Of a stretch of 15,490 nucleotides of DNA, positions 6,071 to 14,043 are shown piece by piece. Position 1 is the stretch's first letter; every line of letters starts with the position of its first letter. The notes below the pieces were generated by a model. The model saw only the letters and a program-made list of their open reading frames with translations, did no database searches and had not been told where the DNA came from. The DNA comes from an uncultured Ruminococcus sp. (GTDB lineage: Bacteria; Bacillota; Clostridia; Oscillospirales; CAG-272), in contig CACXBN010000070.1 of the NCBI GenBank assembly GCA_902765885.1, positions 1-15,490 of the forward strand, in the 5' to 3' direction. The position numbers and the translations under genes are program-made.

Positions 6071-7216
6071 TTACATTAACTCTCTGAACATTTTTTCGAA
6101 TTGTTCAAGAGTAGCATGTCTGGGATTTCCGGGTGCACAGGCATCTGCAGCTGCTGATTCACACAGGAACGGAAGATCTTTTTCATTCAGCTTATCAAGC
6201 TTCGTGGGAATGCCGACGTCTACTGACAGCTTTCTGACAGCGTCTATGGCTGCTTTACGGTATTCAGCTTGTGACATGTTTGTGGTGTCTACGCCAAATG
6301 CTTCGGCGATTGCCTTAAACTTATCCCCGGTATATTCCTGGTTGAATTCCATAACTATCGGGAGCATCATTGCACATGCAACTCCGTGAGGCGTATCGTA
6401 AACTGCACCGAGAGTGTGAGCCATGGAATGTGCAATACCCAGGCCGACATTAGAATATGCCATTGCTGTCACATACTGGGCCAGAGCCATGCCTTCTCTA
6501 CCGTCCGGATCGTTGGATACTGCTTTTCTGAGGTTCTTTGCAATCAGCTGAATTGCCTCAAGATTAAGTACATCTGATAATTCCCAGGCTGCGGCAGTTG
6601 TGTAGCCTTCGATTGCATGGGTAAGAGCATCCATGCCTGTAGAGGCTGTCAGTCCTTTGGGCATTGTTGACATCATATCAGGGTCAACCACGGCGACGTC
6701 AGGAATGTCATTAGGGTCAACACATACAAATTTACGCTTGCGTTCTACATCAGTAATTACATAGTTGATGGTTGATTCCGCGCCTGTTCCTCCTGTTGTC
6801 GGAACTGCGATTGTGAATACGGTACGGTTCTTTGTCGGCGCTACTCCTTCGAGTGAACGCACATCTGCAAATTCAGGATTATTAACGATGATGCCGATAC
6901 CTTTACCTGTATCCATTGAGGATCCGCCGCCGATAGTGATCATGCAGTCAGCACCTGAGGCTTTATATGCTTCCACTCCATGCTTAACGTTTTCTATTGT
7001 AGGATTTGGCTTAATATCCGAGTATAATTCATAATCGATACCATTCTGCTCAAGAAGATCGGTGACCTTTTTTGTAACACCGAATTTTATGAGATCAGGG
7101 TCGGATGCCACGAATGCTTTTTTAAACCCATGTGATTTCAAAATACCCGGAATTTCATTAATTGCACCGTGTCCGTGATACGAAACTCCATTTAGGACAA
7201 AACGATTTACTGCCAT
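6071..7216 (-). CDS. Iron-containing alcohol dehydrogenase (FucO-like, group III)
   Basis: A 381-residue NAD-dependent, Fe2+-requiring alcohol dehydrogenase. The N-terminal dinucleotide domain has Asp39 in SDPDL, the position linked to NAD rather than NADP preference in FucO, and the GGGSSMD motif (97-103). The C-terminal domain supplies the metal ligands Asp196 and His200 (GMDALTHAIEGYT), His263 and His267 (IAHSMAHTLGA), and His277 (DTPHG). The FucO ligands 196, 200, 263 and 277 fall at exactly the same numbers here. The best guess is lactaldehyde, 1,2-propanediol or 1,3-propanediol oxidoreduction, or fermentative ethanol formation; the sequence does not decide. AGGAGT (complement of 7224-7229) precedes the ATG by 7 nt. 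The gene stands alone. Confidence 0.93.
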   Translation of the reverse strand: MAVNRFVLNGVSYHGHGAINEIPGILKSHGFKKAFVASDPDLIKFGVTKKVTDLLEQNGIDYELYSDIKPNPTIENVKHGVEAYKASGADCMITIGGGSSMDTGKGIGIIVNNPEFADVRSLEGVAPTKNRTVFTIAVPTTGGTGAESTINYVITDVERKRKFVCVDPNDIPDVAVVDPDMMSTMPKGLTASTGMDALTHAIEGYTTAAAWELSDVLNLEAIQLIAKNLRKAVSNDPDGREGMALAQYVTAMAYSNVGLGIAHSMAHTLGAVYDTPHGVACAMMLPIVMEFNQEYTGDKFKAIAEAFGVDTTNMSQAEYRKAAIDAVRKLSVDVGIPTKLDKLNEKDLPFLCESAAADACAPGNPRHATLEQFEKMFRELM

Positions 7217-7323
7217 AGATAATACTCCTTTATTATAAAAAAATTTTTGATATATAAGAGATTCATGAATACACTTCTTAGAATAATGATTATTTCCGGC
7301 GGGTTTTGGGCAAAACCATATAG

Positions 7324-7607
7324 TTATTTTTTGGGAAAAATGCGCTCTGACAGTACCGATTCCATTTCACCTATAAACTGTCTGGCACCCGCTCCTATTC
7401 TGAATACATGATTATCTGAGGAATCTACTATTTTCCTAAAGAGAAAAGCCGAGGTGTGACTTCGTTTGCATAATCTCCCATGGCATTCATTGACTCAGAG
7501 TAACCGATATAAGCCCGTCCTCTTCCTTCTGCAAACCATTTTGCCCGAACATATGCATCATTATCATCCGGTAGGCAGGATAAGAACGTTATTAATCTTC
7601 TTTTCAT
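7324..7607 (-). pseudogene. Decayed thiaminase I (thiamine pyridinylase)-like gene remnant
   Basis: On the minus strand an ATG at 7607 opens 59 codons. They begin like a signal peptide (MKRRLITFL) and then run straight into DAYVRAKWFAEGRGRAYIGY followed by SESMNAMGDYANEV, ending at a TAG (7428). Read in another frame from about 7434, the sequence continues IVDSSDNHVFRIG and stops at 7324. From memory, both pieces resemble the C-terminal region of Paenibacillus thiaminase I (DAYVRA.WFA.G.GRA.IGYSESM..MGDYA and IV...N.VFR.G). Everything between the secretion signal and that region is missing, including the catalytic Cys, and an internal stretch between the two pieces also appears lost. The product cannot be functional. 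The family name rests on recalled similarity. Confidence 0.6.
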
Positions 7608-7697
7608 GATAATACCGCTTTCTGTAATGCGAAACTGTGCGCTGGAACGCTTTAAAACCGAGCTGTCTTTAGACCGAATTTTTTTGAAAAACAGCAC

Positions 7698-8076
7698 AAT
7701 TGTGCATGTGTTGTGTGGCTGTTCAATGATGCGATGTTAATTTTTCGAACAATTTCGTAAAATTGATTTTACTTATGTAACACTGATTTTACGAAAAGTT
7801 TTAATTCTTTTGGTTATCAAAAATGTAACCGCAGTTTTCCAAGAAGTTTTCGAATGTTTTTGTAAAACTTTCTTTTTAATCACATTAATTATCACTTTTT
7901 AGTGAATATTACAGGTAGATTATTCGTACAAAATATGTTGTATCTGACCTTATAAACATTTATCAAAGGAGGTTTCCCAACATATCTTTGATAAAATAAC
8001 ACCTAATTTTTTTCTGAAATCACAAGATTTGTATGGTTTTTTAAACCCGGCCAGCGGTCTTCGTGTTTCTTTTTGG
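7698..8076. other. Gene-free AT-rich region with clustered inverted repeats
   Basis: No coding frame here has both a ribosome-binding site and a plausible protein. The region holds GTAAAAT-TG-ATTTTAC (7757-7772). It also holds an 11-bp inverted pair, TTTCGTAAAAT (7753-7763) with ATTTTACGAAA (7786-7796), a small hairpin TCACT-TTTT-AGTGA (7892-7905), and TTATCAAAG (7960-7968) with CTTTGATAA (7986-7994). The last pair brackets a ribosome-binding-site-like AAAGGAGG (7965-7972) that has no ORF behind it. Part is probably the old promoter region of the decayed thiaminase-like gene, and part may terminate the hydrolase transcript. Confidence 0.5.
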
Positions 8077-9039
8077 TTATATTTGAGCTCTCTCAAACAT
8101 ATCTGTAAGTTCCTCTGTGTATTTGTCAGGATCAGCAAGGTATGAGGTGCCATGTCTTGCGTTTTCCGATGTCATGAAGACAACCTGGCTTCCGATATTT
8201 TTCTTATCAAATGCAGCCATGTTTTCTTCGCTCATGTAGTATGGAACAAATCCGTCTTTTTTGCCGTGTACTATCAGGACTTTCATATCGGTTCCATTTA
8301 TTTTCTTCAGGCCTTCCGTGGATGAAACACCGTTCAAGTCAAAACCTGCCACGATCCTTGTAATCAGTTTTGCAACATAGAAGACCGGAAAGGCAGGAAC
8401 GTGGAATGCTTTTTTCATGACAAGCTTGCAAATGGCTTCCGGAGTCGTATATCCGCAGTCCGCAACAATGCATCTGACTTCTTCGGGATACCCTTCGCCG
8501 CAGGCCATCATAACGGTTGCGGAACCCATAGAAATTCCGTCCATTACTATTGGTCTGCCCGGGTATCTTCCTGAAATGTATCTTGCCCAGTCAATTATAT
8601 CATATCTTTCAAAATAGCCGAATGTGAGATACTTTCCCTCGCTGTCACAGCATGCCCTCTGATCGACGGCAAACAATGAAAACCCCATTGAATAGTATGG
8701 CTCAAATGCACACGCAAAGTCTCTGAGTCCTCCGGACCTGTATCCGTGTACCATTATTATGGTTCCCCTTCCTTTCGGATTCTCACACAGTCTTCCGTGC
8801 AGCCTCAGCCCATCTCGGGATACTATATCGATCTGTTCCCATTCCAGCTGTTTTGCTTTTTCCATCGCAGTCCGGACACGTTCATTCTCTTCGTCCGTGA
8901 GCGATGATGATTTTCTGTATTCATCAGTCCAGCAGTTTCCCTGGTTCTTATGCCTCTTTATTGAAACCCAGAACATGTAAACGGATTCTGCTATAACCGT
9001 AATCAGAATTATTATCAGTACGGCGATCACGTATCTCAT
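8077..9039 (-). CDS. Membrane-anchored alpha/beta hydrolase
   Basis: A 320-residue protein with an N-terminal hydrophobic anchor (about residues 4-25) followed by basic SIKRHK, and then an alpha/beta-hydrolase domain from about residue 68. It has the oxyanion-side motif VHGYRSGG (97-104), the nucleophile elbow GISMGS (Ser170), the acid Asp262 in HGKKDGFVP and the catalytic His296 in ARHGTSY. The layout matches the Bem46/YqkD-like serine hydrolases of Firmicutes, whose substrates are mostly unknown. The positive-inside rule suggests that the catalytic domain is cytoplasmic. Its ATG lies 2 nt after the ligA stop, and its ribosome-binding site GAGGAA is formed by the last ligA codons. It is therefore translationally coupled to ligA. 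Confidence 0.85.
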   Translation of the reverse strand: MRYVIAVLIIILITVIAESVYMFWVSIKRHKNQGNCWTDEYRKSSSLTDEENERVRTAMEKAKQLEWEQIDIVSRDGLRLHGRLCENPKGRGTIIMVHGYRSGGLRDFACAFEPYYSMGFSLFAVDQRACCDSEGKYLTFGYFERYDIIDWARYISGRYPGRPIVMDGISMGSATVMMACGEGYPEEVRCIVADCGYTTPEAICKLVMKKAFHVPAFPVFYVAKLITRIVAGFDLNGVSSTEGLKKINGTDMKVLIVHGKKDGFVPYYMSEENMAAFDKKNIGSQVVFMTSENARHGTSYLADPDKYTEELTDMFERAQI

Positions 9040-9041
9040 AA

Positions 9042-11084
9042 CTATTCCTCAAGCATTTTTAAGAAAGTGGTTTCGTATATGATTTTGATGCCCAGTTCCC
9101 CAGCCTTTGTGAGCTTGGAGCCGGCATCATCTCCTGCAAGGACATAGTCGGTTTTCTTTGATACGCTTCCCGCAGTTTTGCCACCATGGCTTTTGATAAG
9201 CTCAGTTGCCTCGCCCCGCGTCATTGTAGGCAAAGTTCCCGTGAGCACGAAGGTCAGGCCTGCCAGTTTTTCATCGGCTAAAGAACCGTTCCCGTTTGTT
9301 TCGGATTCAGTTACAAGGCCGAGAGACTTGAGATGAGAAATAAGCGCCGCGGTTTCAGGCTGTCCGAAGAACGATATGAGTGACGCTGCTTTTACTTCTC
9401 CTATATCTTCAAGTGTCATCAGCTTGTCTGAGTCTATCCCGATGAAGGAATCCAGAGATCCGAATTTTTGAGTAAGGGCTTCTGCCGTTTCATAGCCGAT
9501 ATGTCTGATCCCGAAAGCATAAAGAAGCCTTGCAGCTCCCCGGGCTTTGGATTTTTCTATTGCTGCAATGAGATTATCCGCGCTTTTCTGCCCTTTGTTC
9601 GGTAAAGTAAGGATGTCTTCTTTTTTCAGAGAGTATATATCTTCGACCTTTGATATCAGCCCGTTTTCTATGAGGTCTCTGACAACAGCGGGTCCCATTC
9701 CGTCGATATTCATGGCATCTCTCGATGCGAAATGTATGATTCTTCTTTCAAGCTGTGCAGGACATGACGGGTTCTGACATCTTATTGCTCCTCCTTCATC
9801 ATCATTGTCATAAAAGAGCTTTTCTCCGCAGGACGGGCATGTCTCAGGAAAGTTGAATATCTGCTCCGTACCGTTTCTTTTCTCTTTTACGGAGGACACG
9901 ATTTCGGGAATAATCTCGCCTGCTTTCTGGACTACAACCATGTCGCCGACCCTGATGTCCTTTTGACGGATGATGTCTATGTTGTGAAGGGTGGCTTTTG
10001 AAACAGTCGTCCCTGCGAGGCGCACCGGTTCGAGAATTGCAAGAGGTGTGAGGACTCCGGTTCTGCCTACATTCGTTTCTATTTTCAAGAGCCTTGTCTC
10101 TTTTTTTTCAGGCGGATATTTGAAGGCAACAGCCCATTTCGGCGTGGAAGGATTTTCGCCGAGAGTGTTTCTTTGAGCGAGAGTATTGACTTTGATTACC
10201 GCACCGTCTATGTCGTACGGCAGGCTGAACCTTTTTTCTCCTATTTCCCTTATTGCCTCTACTGCTTCTTCAGGAGTCTTGACTATTGCATGGATGTCTA
10301 TGGTGCTGAAACCTAGCTCCTTGATTCTTGCTATGGTTTCGGCGTGAGTCAGGGGCTGCCTCTCCTCTGTCCATAAATTGCCGGTCTGGTAATTGAACAC
10401 AAAAACAGAAAGATGAGCTGCTGCTGTTTCAGATGCATCAAGCCGTCTCAGCGCACCGGCGGCTGCATTTCTCGGATTTGCGAGAAGCTTCTCACCGTTC
10501 TCTTCCTTAATTGAATTAAGTCTTTCGAAAACATCCTTAGGCATATAGGCTTCTCCGCGAACCGTCAAATTAAGAGGGTCAGGCAGCTTGTGAGGAATGC
10601 CAGAAATCGTCATTATGTTATCTGTCACGTTTTCGCCTACATTTCCGTCTCCTCTTGTGGCTCCCATAGTGAGCTTTCCGTCAGTGTATGTGACCGATAT
10701 TGACAGGCCGTCGATTTTTGGTTCTACGGAATACAGTATATCGTCCTTACTGTATCCGGCTGAAATGAGTGCCTCAGTGGATTTTTTCACAAATGCCATC
10801 AGATCTTCTTCATTAAACACATCCGTCAGACTTCCCATTTTCACAGGATGAACTACCTTTTCAAACTTGGCGGATGCAACTCCTCCTACCCTGTGAGTGG
10901 GAGAATCTTCTTTATCCAGTTCCGGATATTCGGCTTCAAGCTTTTTAAGCTCATCAAACATGGCATCATATTCAAAATCGGATATTTCCGGTGCATCGTG
11001 ATTATAATACAGGTCGGATGCACGGAGAATTTTTTCTCTCAATTCTTCCGCATGCTTTCTTAGCTGGTTGATTTTTTCATCCAT
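9042..11084 (-). CDS. ligA: NAD-dependent DNA ligase
   Basis: A full-length 680-residue bacterial DNA ligase that seals nicks during replication and repair using NAD+. An N-terminal Ia domain with the Y-Y-N-H-D and D-Y-E/Y-D type NAD contacts precedes the adenylation domain, whose active Lys123 is in EPKIDG. An OB fold follows. The zinc finger has Cys416, Cys419, Cys436 and Cys441. Helix-hairpin-helix repeats span about 450-590, and the C-terminal BRCT domain about 603-680 includes LTGTLPTMTRGEA. GGAG (complement of 11094-11097) lies 9 nt before the ATG. The ribosome-binding site sits directly behind the terminator of the upstream gene, which leaves no room for a promoter in the 49-nt gap. 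The alpha/beta-hydrolase gene follows in the same transcript. Confidence 0.97.
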   Translation of the reverse strand: MDEKINQLRKHAEELREKILRASDLYYNHDAPEISDFEYDAMFDELKKLEAEYPELDKEDSPTHRVGGVASAKFEKVVHPVKMGSLTDVFNEEDLMAFVKKSTEALISAGYSKDDILYSVEPKIDGLSISVTYTDGKLTMGATRGDGNVGENVTDNIMTISGIPHKLPDPLNLTVRGEAYMPKDVFERLNSIKEENGEKLLANPRNAAAGALRRLDASETAAAHLSVFVFNYQTGNLWTEERQPLTHAETIARIKELGFSTIDIHAIVKTPEEAVEAIREIGEKRFSLPYDIDGAVIKVNTLAQRNTLGENPSTPKWAVAFKYPPEKKETRLLKIETNVGRTGVLTPLAILEPVRLAGTTVSKATLHNIDIIRQKDIRVGDMVVVQKAGEIIPEIVSSVKEKRNGTEQIFNFPETCPSCGEKLFYDNDDEGGAIRCQNPSCPAQLERRIIHFASRDAMNIDGMGPAVVRDLIENGLISKVEDIYSLKKEDILTLPNKGQKSADNLIAAIEKSKARGAARLLYAFGIRHIGYETAEALTQKFGSLDSFIGIDSDKLMTLEDIGEVKAASLISFFGQPETAALISHLKSLGLVTESETNGNGSLADEKLAGLTFVLTGTLPTMTRGEATELIKSHGGKTAGSVSKKTDYVLAGDDAGSKLTKAGELGIKIIYETTFLKMLEE

Positions 11085-11101
11085 ACTGGCTTTCTCCTTC
11101 C

Positions 11102-11130
11102 AAAAAGCCCCGCATTGTTGCGGGGCTTTT
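11102..11130 (-). terminator. Intrinsic terminator after the acyl-CoA synthetase gene
   Basis: On the minus strand a 12-bp perfect stem, AAAAGCCCCGCA with TGCGGGGCTTTT, closes around a 4-nt loop and is followed by TTTTTGG. It starts 3 nt after the synthetase stop and ends about 18 nt before the ligA ATG. Confidence 0.88.
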
Positions 11131-11133
11131 CTG

Positions 11134-12852
11134 TCATTTGACCATATATCTTTTTATTTTTCTTGTGGTCGTTTTTTCAAATTCTGTTTTTCTGAATTCT
11201 ATCTTGTGTATCTGCTTAAATGAAGGCAGACTCTTGTTGAGGTTGTTGATTTTGCTCTGAATGACTCCTCTAAGCGATGCCTCATCAAGCTCAGGATACT
11301 TTTCGCTTGCAGGGAATATGATAGCAACAAGCTTAACCGTATCATCTTCTTCTCTGCCGACGACCACAGCTTCTTCAATTTCGTCTATCTTATCCATGTA
11401 TTCCTCAATTTCTTCGGGGAATACGTTTTTTCCGTTGTTAAGAACGATTACCGATTTCTGACGGCCCGTGATAAAGAGATATCCGTCGTTATCAATGTAT
11501 CCTACATCGCCTGTTCTGAACCAGCCGTCTTCAGTGAAGGCATCTGCATTCGCAGCATCATTGTTCATGTAACCGAGCATAACATTGTCGCCCTTTACCT
11601 GGATTTCTCCTGTAACAAAACCGCTTTCTCCGATTTCTTCACCGTCAATTCTCATTTCACAGCAGGGAACAGATCTTCCTACGGAACCCGGCTTTCTTTT
11701 GTAATACGGAGTCACGGCGACAAGAGGTGAACACTCGGTGATGCCGTAGCCTTCATATATACCGATACCGAAACTGTCAAATGCACAAATCAATTCAGGG
11801 TTGAGCGCTGCGCCGCCGCAAATGATCTTTTCGAGTCTGCCGCCAAAAGCTTCTTTTACATCTTTGAAAAACATCTCACTAAGATCCAGTTTTGCAAAAT
11901 TAAGAATATGAGTTACTTTCGAAGCCGCAAGAAGCGCTTTTTCCTTTCCGGCTTTTTTTGCCTCAGTCAAAACCCTCTTATACATTGTTGACACAAACAA
12001 AGGGACAAGAATCAGCGCCGTTGGCCTGAATTCTTTGAAGGCTTTCATAACATATCTGAGAGACTGGCATATACAGATTTTCGCACCGTAGCAGGATGCG
12101 CCCAATGTGCACATGAGCTCATATGTATGGTGGAGCGGAAGAACGCTTACAAGCACATCATCAGGAACGAAGATAACGGATTCGCATGCAGACATAACAT
12201 CACTGAATATATTTCTCATGCACAGCATAACACATTTTGAGGATCCGGTGGTTCCTGAGGTGAACAGCAACTCGCAGCATCTTTCCATATCATAGTTTTC
12301 AGGCAAAGCGCGTATGGATGAATGCCCGATTTCTTCTATATCTTTGAGCGGAACAACCTTGGTTTTTTTACTTTCTTTAATCATGTCTCCGCCGAACGGA
12401 ATCAGACACTTTACCGTCGGATGTTTGGCATCTATGATATATTCGGCAAATGTTTCGGAAAATGAAGGAGCGAATGCAATAGCGGAAACCTCTGCATACT
12501 CGAGGAATTTCGATATTTCTTTCGGGGACAATTCTTTATCCATCGGAACAATCGTGTTTCCTGACAGCAGAACGGCAAGATATGTTTCAACCCAATAGGG
12601 AGAATTCTCACCGATAACGGCTATTCTCTTGTTTTCATCACCGTACATCTCTACAAAGCCTTTGGCTGTATTCCTGACTTTCTCTGCAAAATTCGCATAA
12701 CTGATCTCTTTCAGTTCATCATTCTCTTTCCATGCAAAGAAAATTCTTTCGCCCATGCTGTCATAAACTTCAAGCAATTCGGCAATGTTTTCAGCCTTCT
12801 TATACAGCCTCTCGGTCTTTTTCTTGTTCGCAACTCTGTATTGCTTTTCCAT
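11134..12852 (-). CDS. AMP-binding long-chain acyl-CoA synthetase-like protein
   Basis: A 572-residue adenylate-forming enzyme, most like long-chain fatty acid-CoA ligases, which activate a carboxylic acid with ATP and then load CoA. The P-loop motif LFTSGTTGSSK is at 196-206. The adenine-binding YGITE is at 369-373, the ribose-binding TGD at 447-449 and the hinge GRQKSVIVLNNGKNVFPEEIE at about 463-483. The catalytic-lysine region TTTRKIKR is at about 561-568, with Arg where Gly is usual. There are no membrane segments, so it is probably cytoplasmic or peripheral. GGAG (complement of 12861-12864) lies 8 nt before the ATG. It follows a MarR-type gene after 22 nt, so that regulator probably controls it. 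The exact acid substrate is unknown. Confidence 0.88.
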   Translation of the reverse strand: MEKQYRVANKKKTERLYKKAENIAELLEVYDSMGERIFFAWKENDELKEISYANFAEKVRNTAKGFVEMYGDENKRIAVIGENSPYWVETYLAVLLSGNTIVPMDKELSPKEISKFLEYAEVSAIAFAPSFSETFAEYIIDAKHPTVKCLIPFGGDMIKESKKTKVVPLKDIEEIGHSSIRALPENYDMERCCELLFTSGTTGSSKCVMLCMRNIFSDVMSACESVIFVPDDVLVSVLPLHHTYELMCTLGASCYGAKICICQSLRYVMKAFKEFRPTALILVPLFVSTMYKRVLTEAKKAGKEKALLAASKVTHILNFAKLDLSEMFFKDVKEAFGGRLEKIICGGAALNPELICAFDSFGIGIYEGYGITECSPLVAVTPYYKRKPGSVGRSVPCCEMRIDGEEIGESGFVTGEIQVKGDNVMLGYMNNDAANADAFTEDGWFRTGDVGYIDNDGYLFITGRQKSVIVLNNGKNVFPEEIEEYMDKIDEIEEAVVVGREEDDTVKLVAIIFPASEKYPELDEASLRGVIQSKINNLNKSLPSFKQIHKIEFRKTEFEKTTTRKIKRYMVK

Positions 12853-12874
12853 GATTCTGTCTCCGCATTTATAA

Positions 12875-13330
12875 TTATTTCGCAGGGTTCAACGTAAGAT
12901 TGTTGTCTATGGAGTCTATAACTTCATAAAACTGTTCCAGTATTTCAGGAGCGAGATCTTTTGTGGCTTTTTCCACACCGGTCATTACCATATCACTGAT
13001 TTCCCTCATAACTTCCCAGCCCTTGTCCGTAAGACAGATTTTGTTTTTATACCCGCTTACGGGCTGACCTTCTCCAGATACATAAGAAACCAGTCCCATT
13101 TCTCTGAGTTCAGTGCCTGTTCTGCTGATAAATGCCTTGTCTACGGAACAGCTTTTTGAAAGCTCCGTTGCGGTCATCCCGCCCTCACATTTGCTTAAAG
13201 TGCAAAGAAAAGTAACATGCATTCCATGTAGTCCGAATCTGGATACACATGCATTTTTGTACCTGTTTACGGCTTTTTGAAGCGTTTCAACTGCTACAGA
13301 GAATCTCAGAAATCTGTCAAGATGAAACAT
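12875..13330 (-). CDS. MarR family transcriptional regulator
   Basis: A 151-residue winged-helix regulator. Helix 1 (MFHLDRFLRFSVAVETLQKAV) begins the dimer interface. The HTH MTATELSKSCSVDKAFISRTGTELREMGLV spans about 52-81, and the wing ends in Y-K-N-K-I-C-L-T-D-K-G (94-104), the usual MarR strand and turn. A C-terminal helix completes the dimer domain. The start ATG 13330 is chosen because GGGGGAAG lies just before it; the frame is open to an unsupported TTG at 13351. The gene sits directly upstream of the acyl-CoA synthetase, so it probably represses this pair and may respond to a fatty acid or its CoA ester, as FabT and FarR-like MarR proteins do. The ligand is inference. Confidence 0.88.
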   Translation of the reverse strand: MFHLDRFLRFSVAVETLQKAVNRYKNACVSRFGLHGMHVTFLCTLSKCEGGMTATELSKSCSVDKAFISRTGTELREMGLVSYVSGEGQPVSGYKNKICLTDKGWEVMREISDMVMTGVEKATKDLAPEILEQFYEVIDSIDNNLTLNPAK

Positions 13331-13378
13331 TTTCTTCCCCCTTTGGCTCAAAGCAGACCAATTTGTTGATTTGTCATC

Positions 13379-13407
13379 ATCATAGCATATTAACGATCAA
13401 CATTCAA
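13379..13407 (-). promoter_or_regulatory. Putative promoter of the MarR-acyl-CoA synthetase operon
   Basis: On the minus strand there is TTGAAT (13407-13402), a 17-nt spacer and TATGAT (13384-13379). Inverted half-sites ATCAACA (13396-13402) and TGTTGAT (13364-13370) lie on either side of the -10 element and could be an operator for the MarR protein. Confidence 0.55.
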
Positions 13408-13423
13408 GTAGGTTTCATGGCAT

Positions 13424-13451
13424 AAAAACAGCGTCGGGAACAAACCGACGC
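13424..13451 (-). terminator. Intrinsic terminator of the small acidic membrane protein gene
   Basis: GCGTCGG (13431-13437) pairs with CCGACGC (13445-13451) around 7 nt. On the minus strand it is followed by TGTTTTTATG. It lies 22 nt beyond the stop codon at 13474. Confidence 0.8.
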
Positions 13452-13473
13452 CGGTTTTACTTTAATTGTTCTA

Positions 13474-13761
13474 TTAAGCTTCCGTGGGTTCCGGCTCTTC
13501 ATTGTCAGCGGCATCTTCAGACTCAGTATCTTCAGATTCCTCTGCTTCAGTCCAGCTTACCTGCTCAACATTTTCGTCTTCAAAACCTTCATCTTCACAA
13601 TTCTCATCACATGTGTCGCAATCGCCATCGCACTCAAATGATACTTTGAAGTATTTTTTGAATAGTTTGTATGCAACAAGGGCAAGAGCAGCTATGCTGG
13701 CTATGACTCCGACCACGGTAAATATGACTTTTAGAACATCACTGGATTTCTTTTCGTTCAT
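13474..13761 (-). CDS. Small membrane-anchored acidic protein with Cys cluster, unknown function
   Basis: A 95-residue protein with one hydrophobic segment (about residues 9-33), a basic stretch YKLFKKYFK that points to the cytoplasmic side, a cysteine cluster C44-x3-C48-x2-C51-x3-C55 in a strongly acidic setting, and a Glu/Asp-rich tail to the end. The start ATG 13761 is preceded by GGAGG (complement of 13771-13775) with 9 nt spacing. A GTG at 13770 would touch that site and is rejected. I do not recognise a named family. The four Cys could hold a metal, but no known zinc-finger consensus is met beyond the spacing. It is transcribed alone, with its own promoter and terminator. Confidence 0.75.
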   Translation of the reverse strand: MNEKKSSDVLKVIFTVVGVIASIAALALVAYKLFKKYFKVSFECDGDCDTCDENCEDEGFEDENVEQVSWTEAEESEDTESEDAADNEEPEPTEA

Positions 13762-13793
13762 ATATAGCACCTCCGTTTTTCTTTTCTGGCTTT

Positions 13794-13822
13794 AGTATAC
13801 CATAAAAATGAAAACATATAAA
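13794..13822 (-). promoter_or_regulatory. Putative extended -10 promoter of the acidic membrane protein gene
   Basis: TGG-TATACT (13802-13794, minus strand) is an extended -10 element. At 17 nt upstream only a poor -35, TTTATA (13822-13817), is present. The predicted leader is about 25 nt and includes the GGAGG site. Confidence 0.45.
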
Positions 13823-13944
13823 TGATAATTCGTGAATTTTTTAAAAACAGGCCGTAAAACGACATTTTTTGCAAAAAACTTTTCGATAAAGCCATGCTAC
13901 ATCTCGTTTTTGTGGTTTTTTAATGTTTCCTGACAACATTTCTA

Positions 13945-13973
13945 TTGCAATTACTCTGTTGATATGTTAAAAT
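13945..13973 (+). promoter_or_regulatory. Putative sigma-A promoter of secG
   Basis: TTGCAA (13945-13950), a 17-nt spacer and TAAAAT (13968-13973). A start near 13980 would give a leader of about 64 nt before secG. Confidence 0.55.
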
Positions 13974-14043
13974 ATTCAGGCTGACTTAGTTATCAAAACA
14001 GATAATTTAGTATATATTTGACTCAATCAGGAGGCATTAAGTA

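Noticed and set aside
7232..7237. TATAAT just upstream of the alcohol dehydrogenase as its -10 box
   Set aside because: It is only 3 nt from the AGGAGT site, so transcription would start inside or after the ribosome-binding site.
7608..7697. GTG-started extension of the thiaminase-like remnant
   Set aside because: No ribosome-binding site is seen and the residues do not look like a secretion signal, whereas MKRRLITFL from ATG 7607 does.
13331..13351. TTG start for the MarR gene
   Set aside because: The GGGGGAAG site lies between this TTG and ATG 13330 and clearly serves the ATG.
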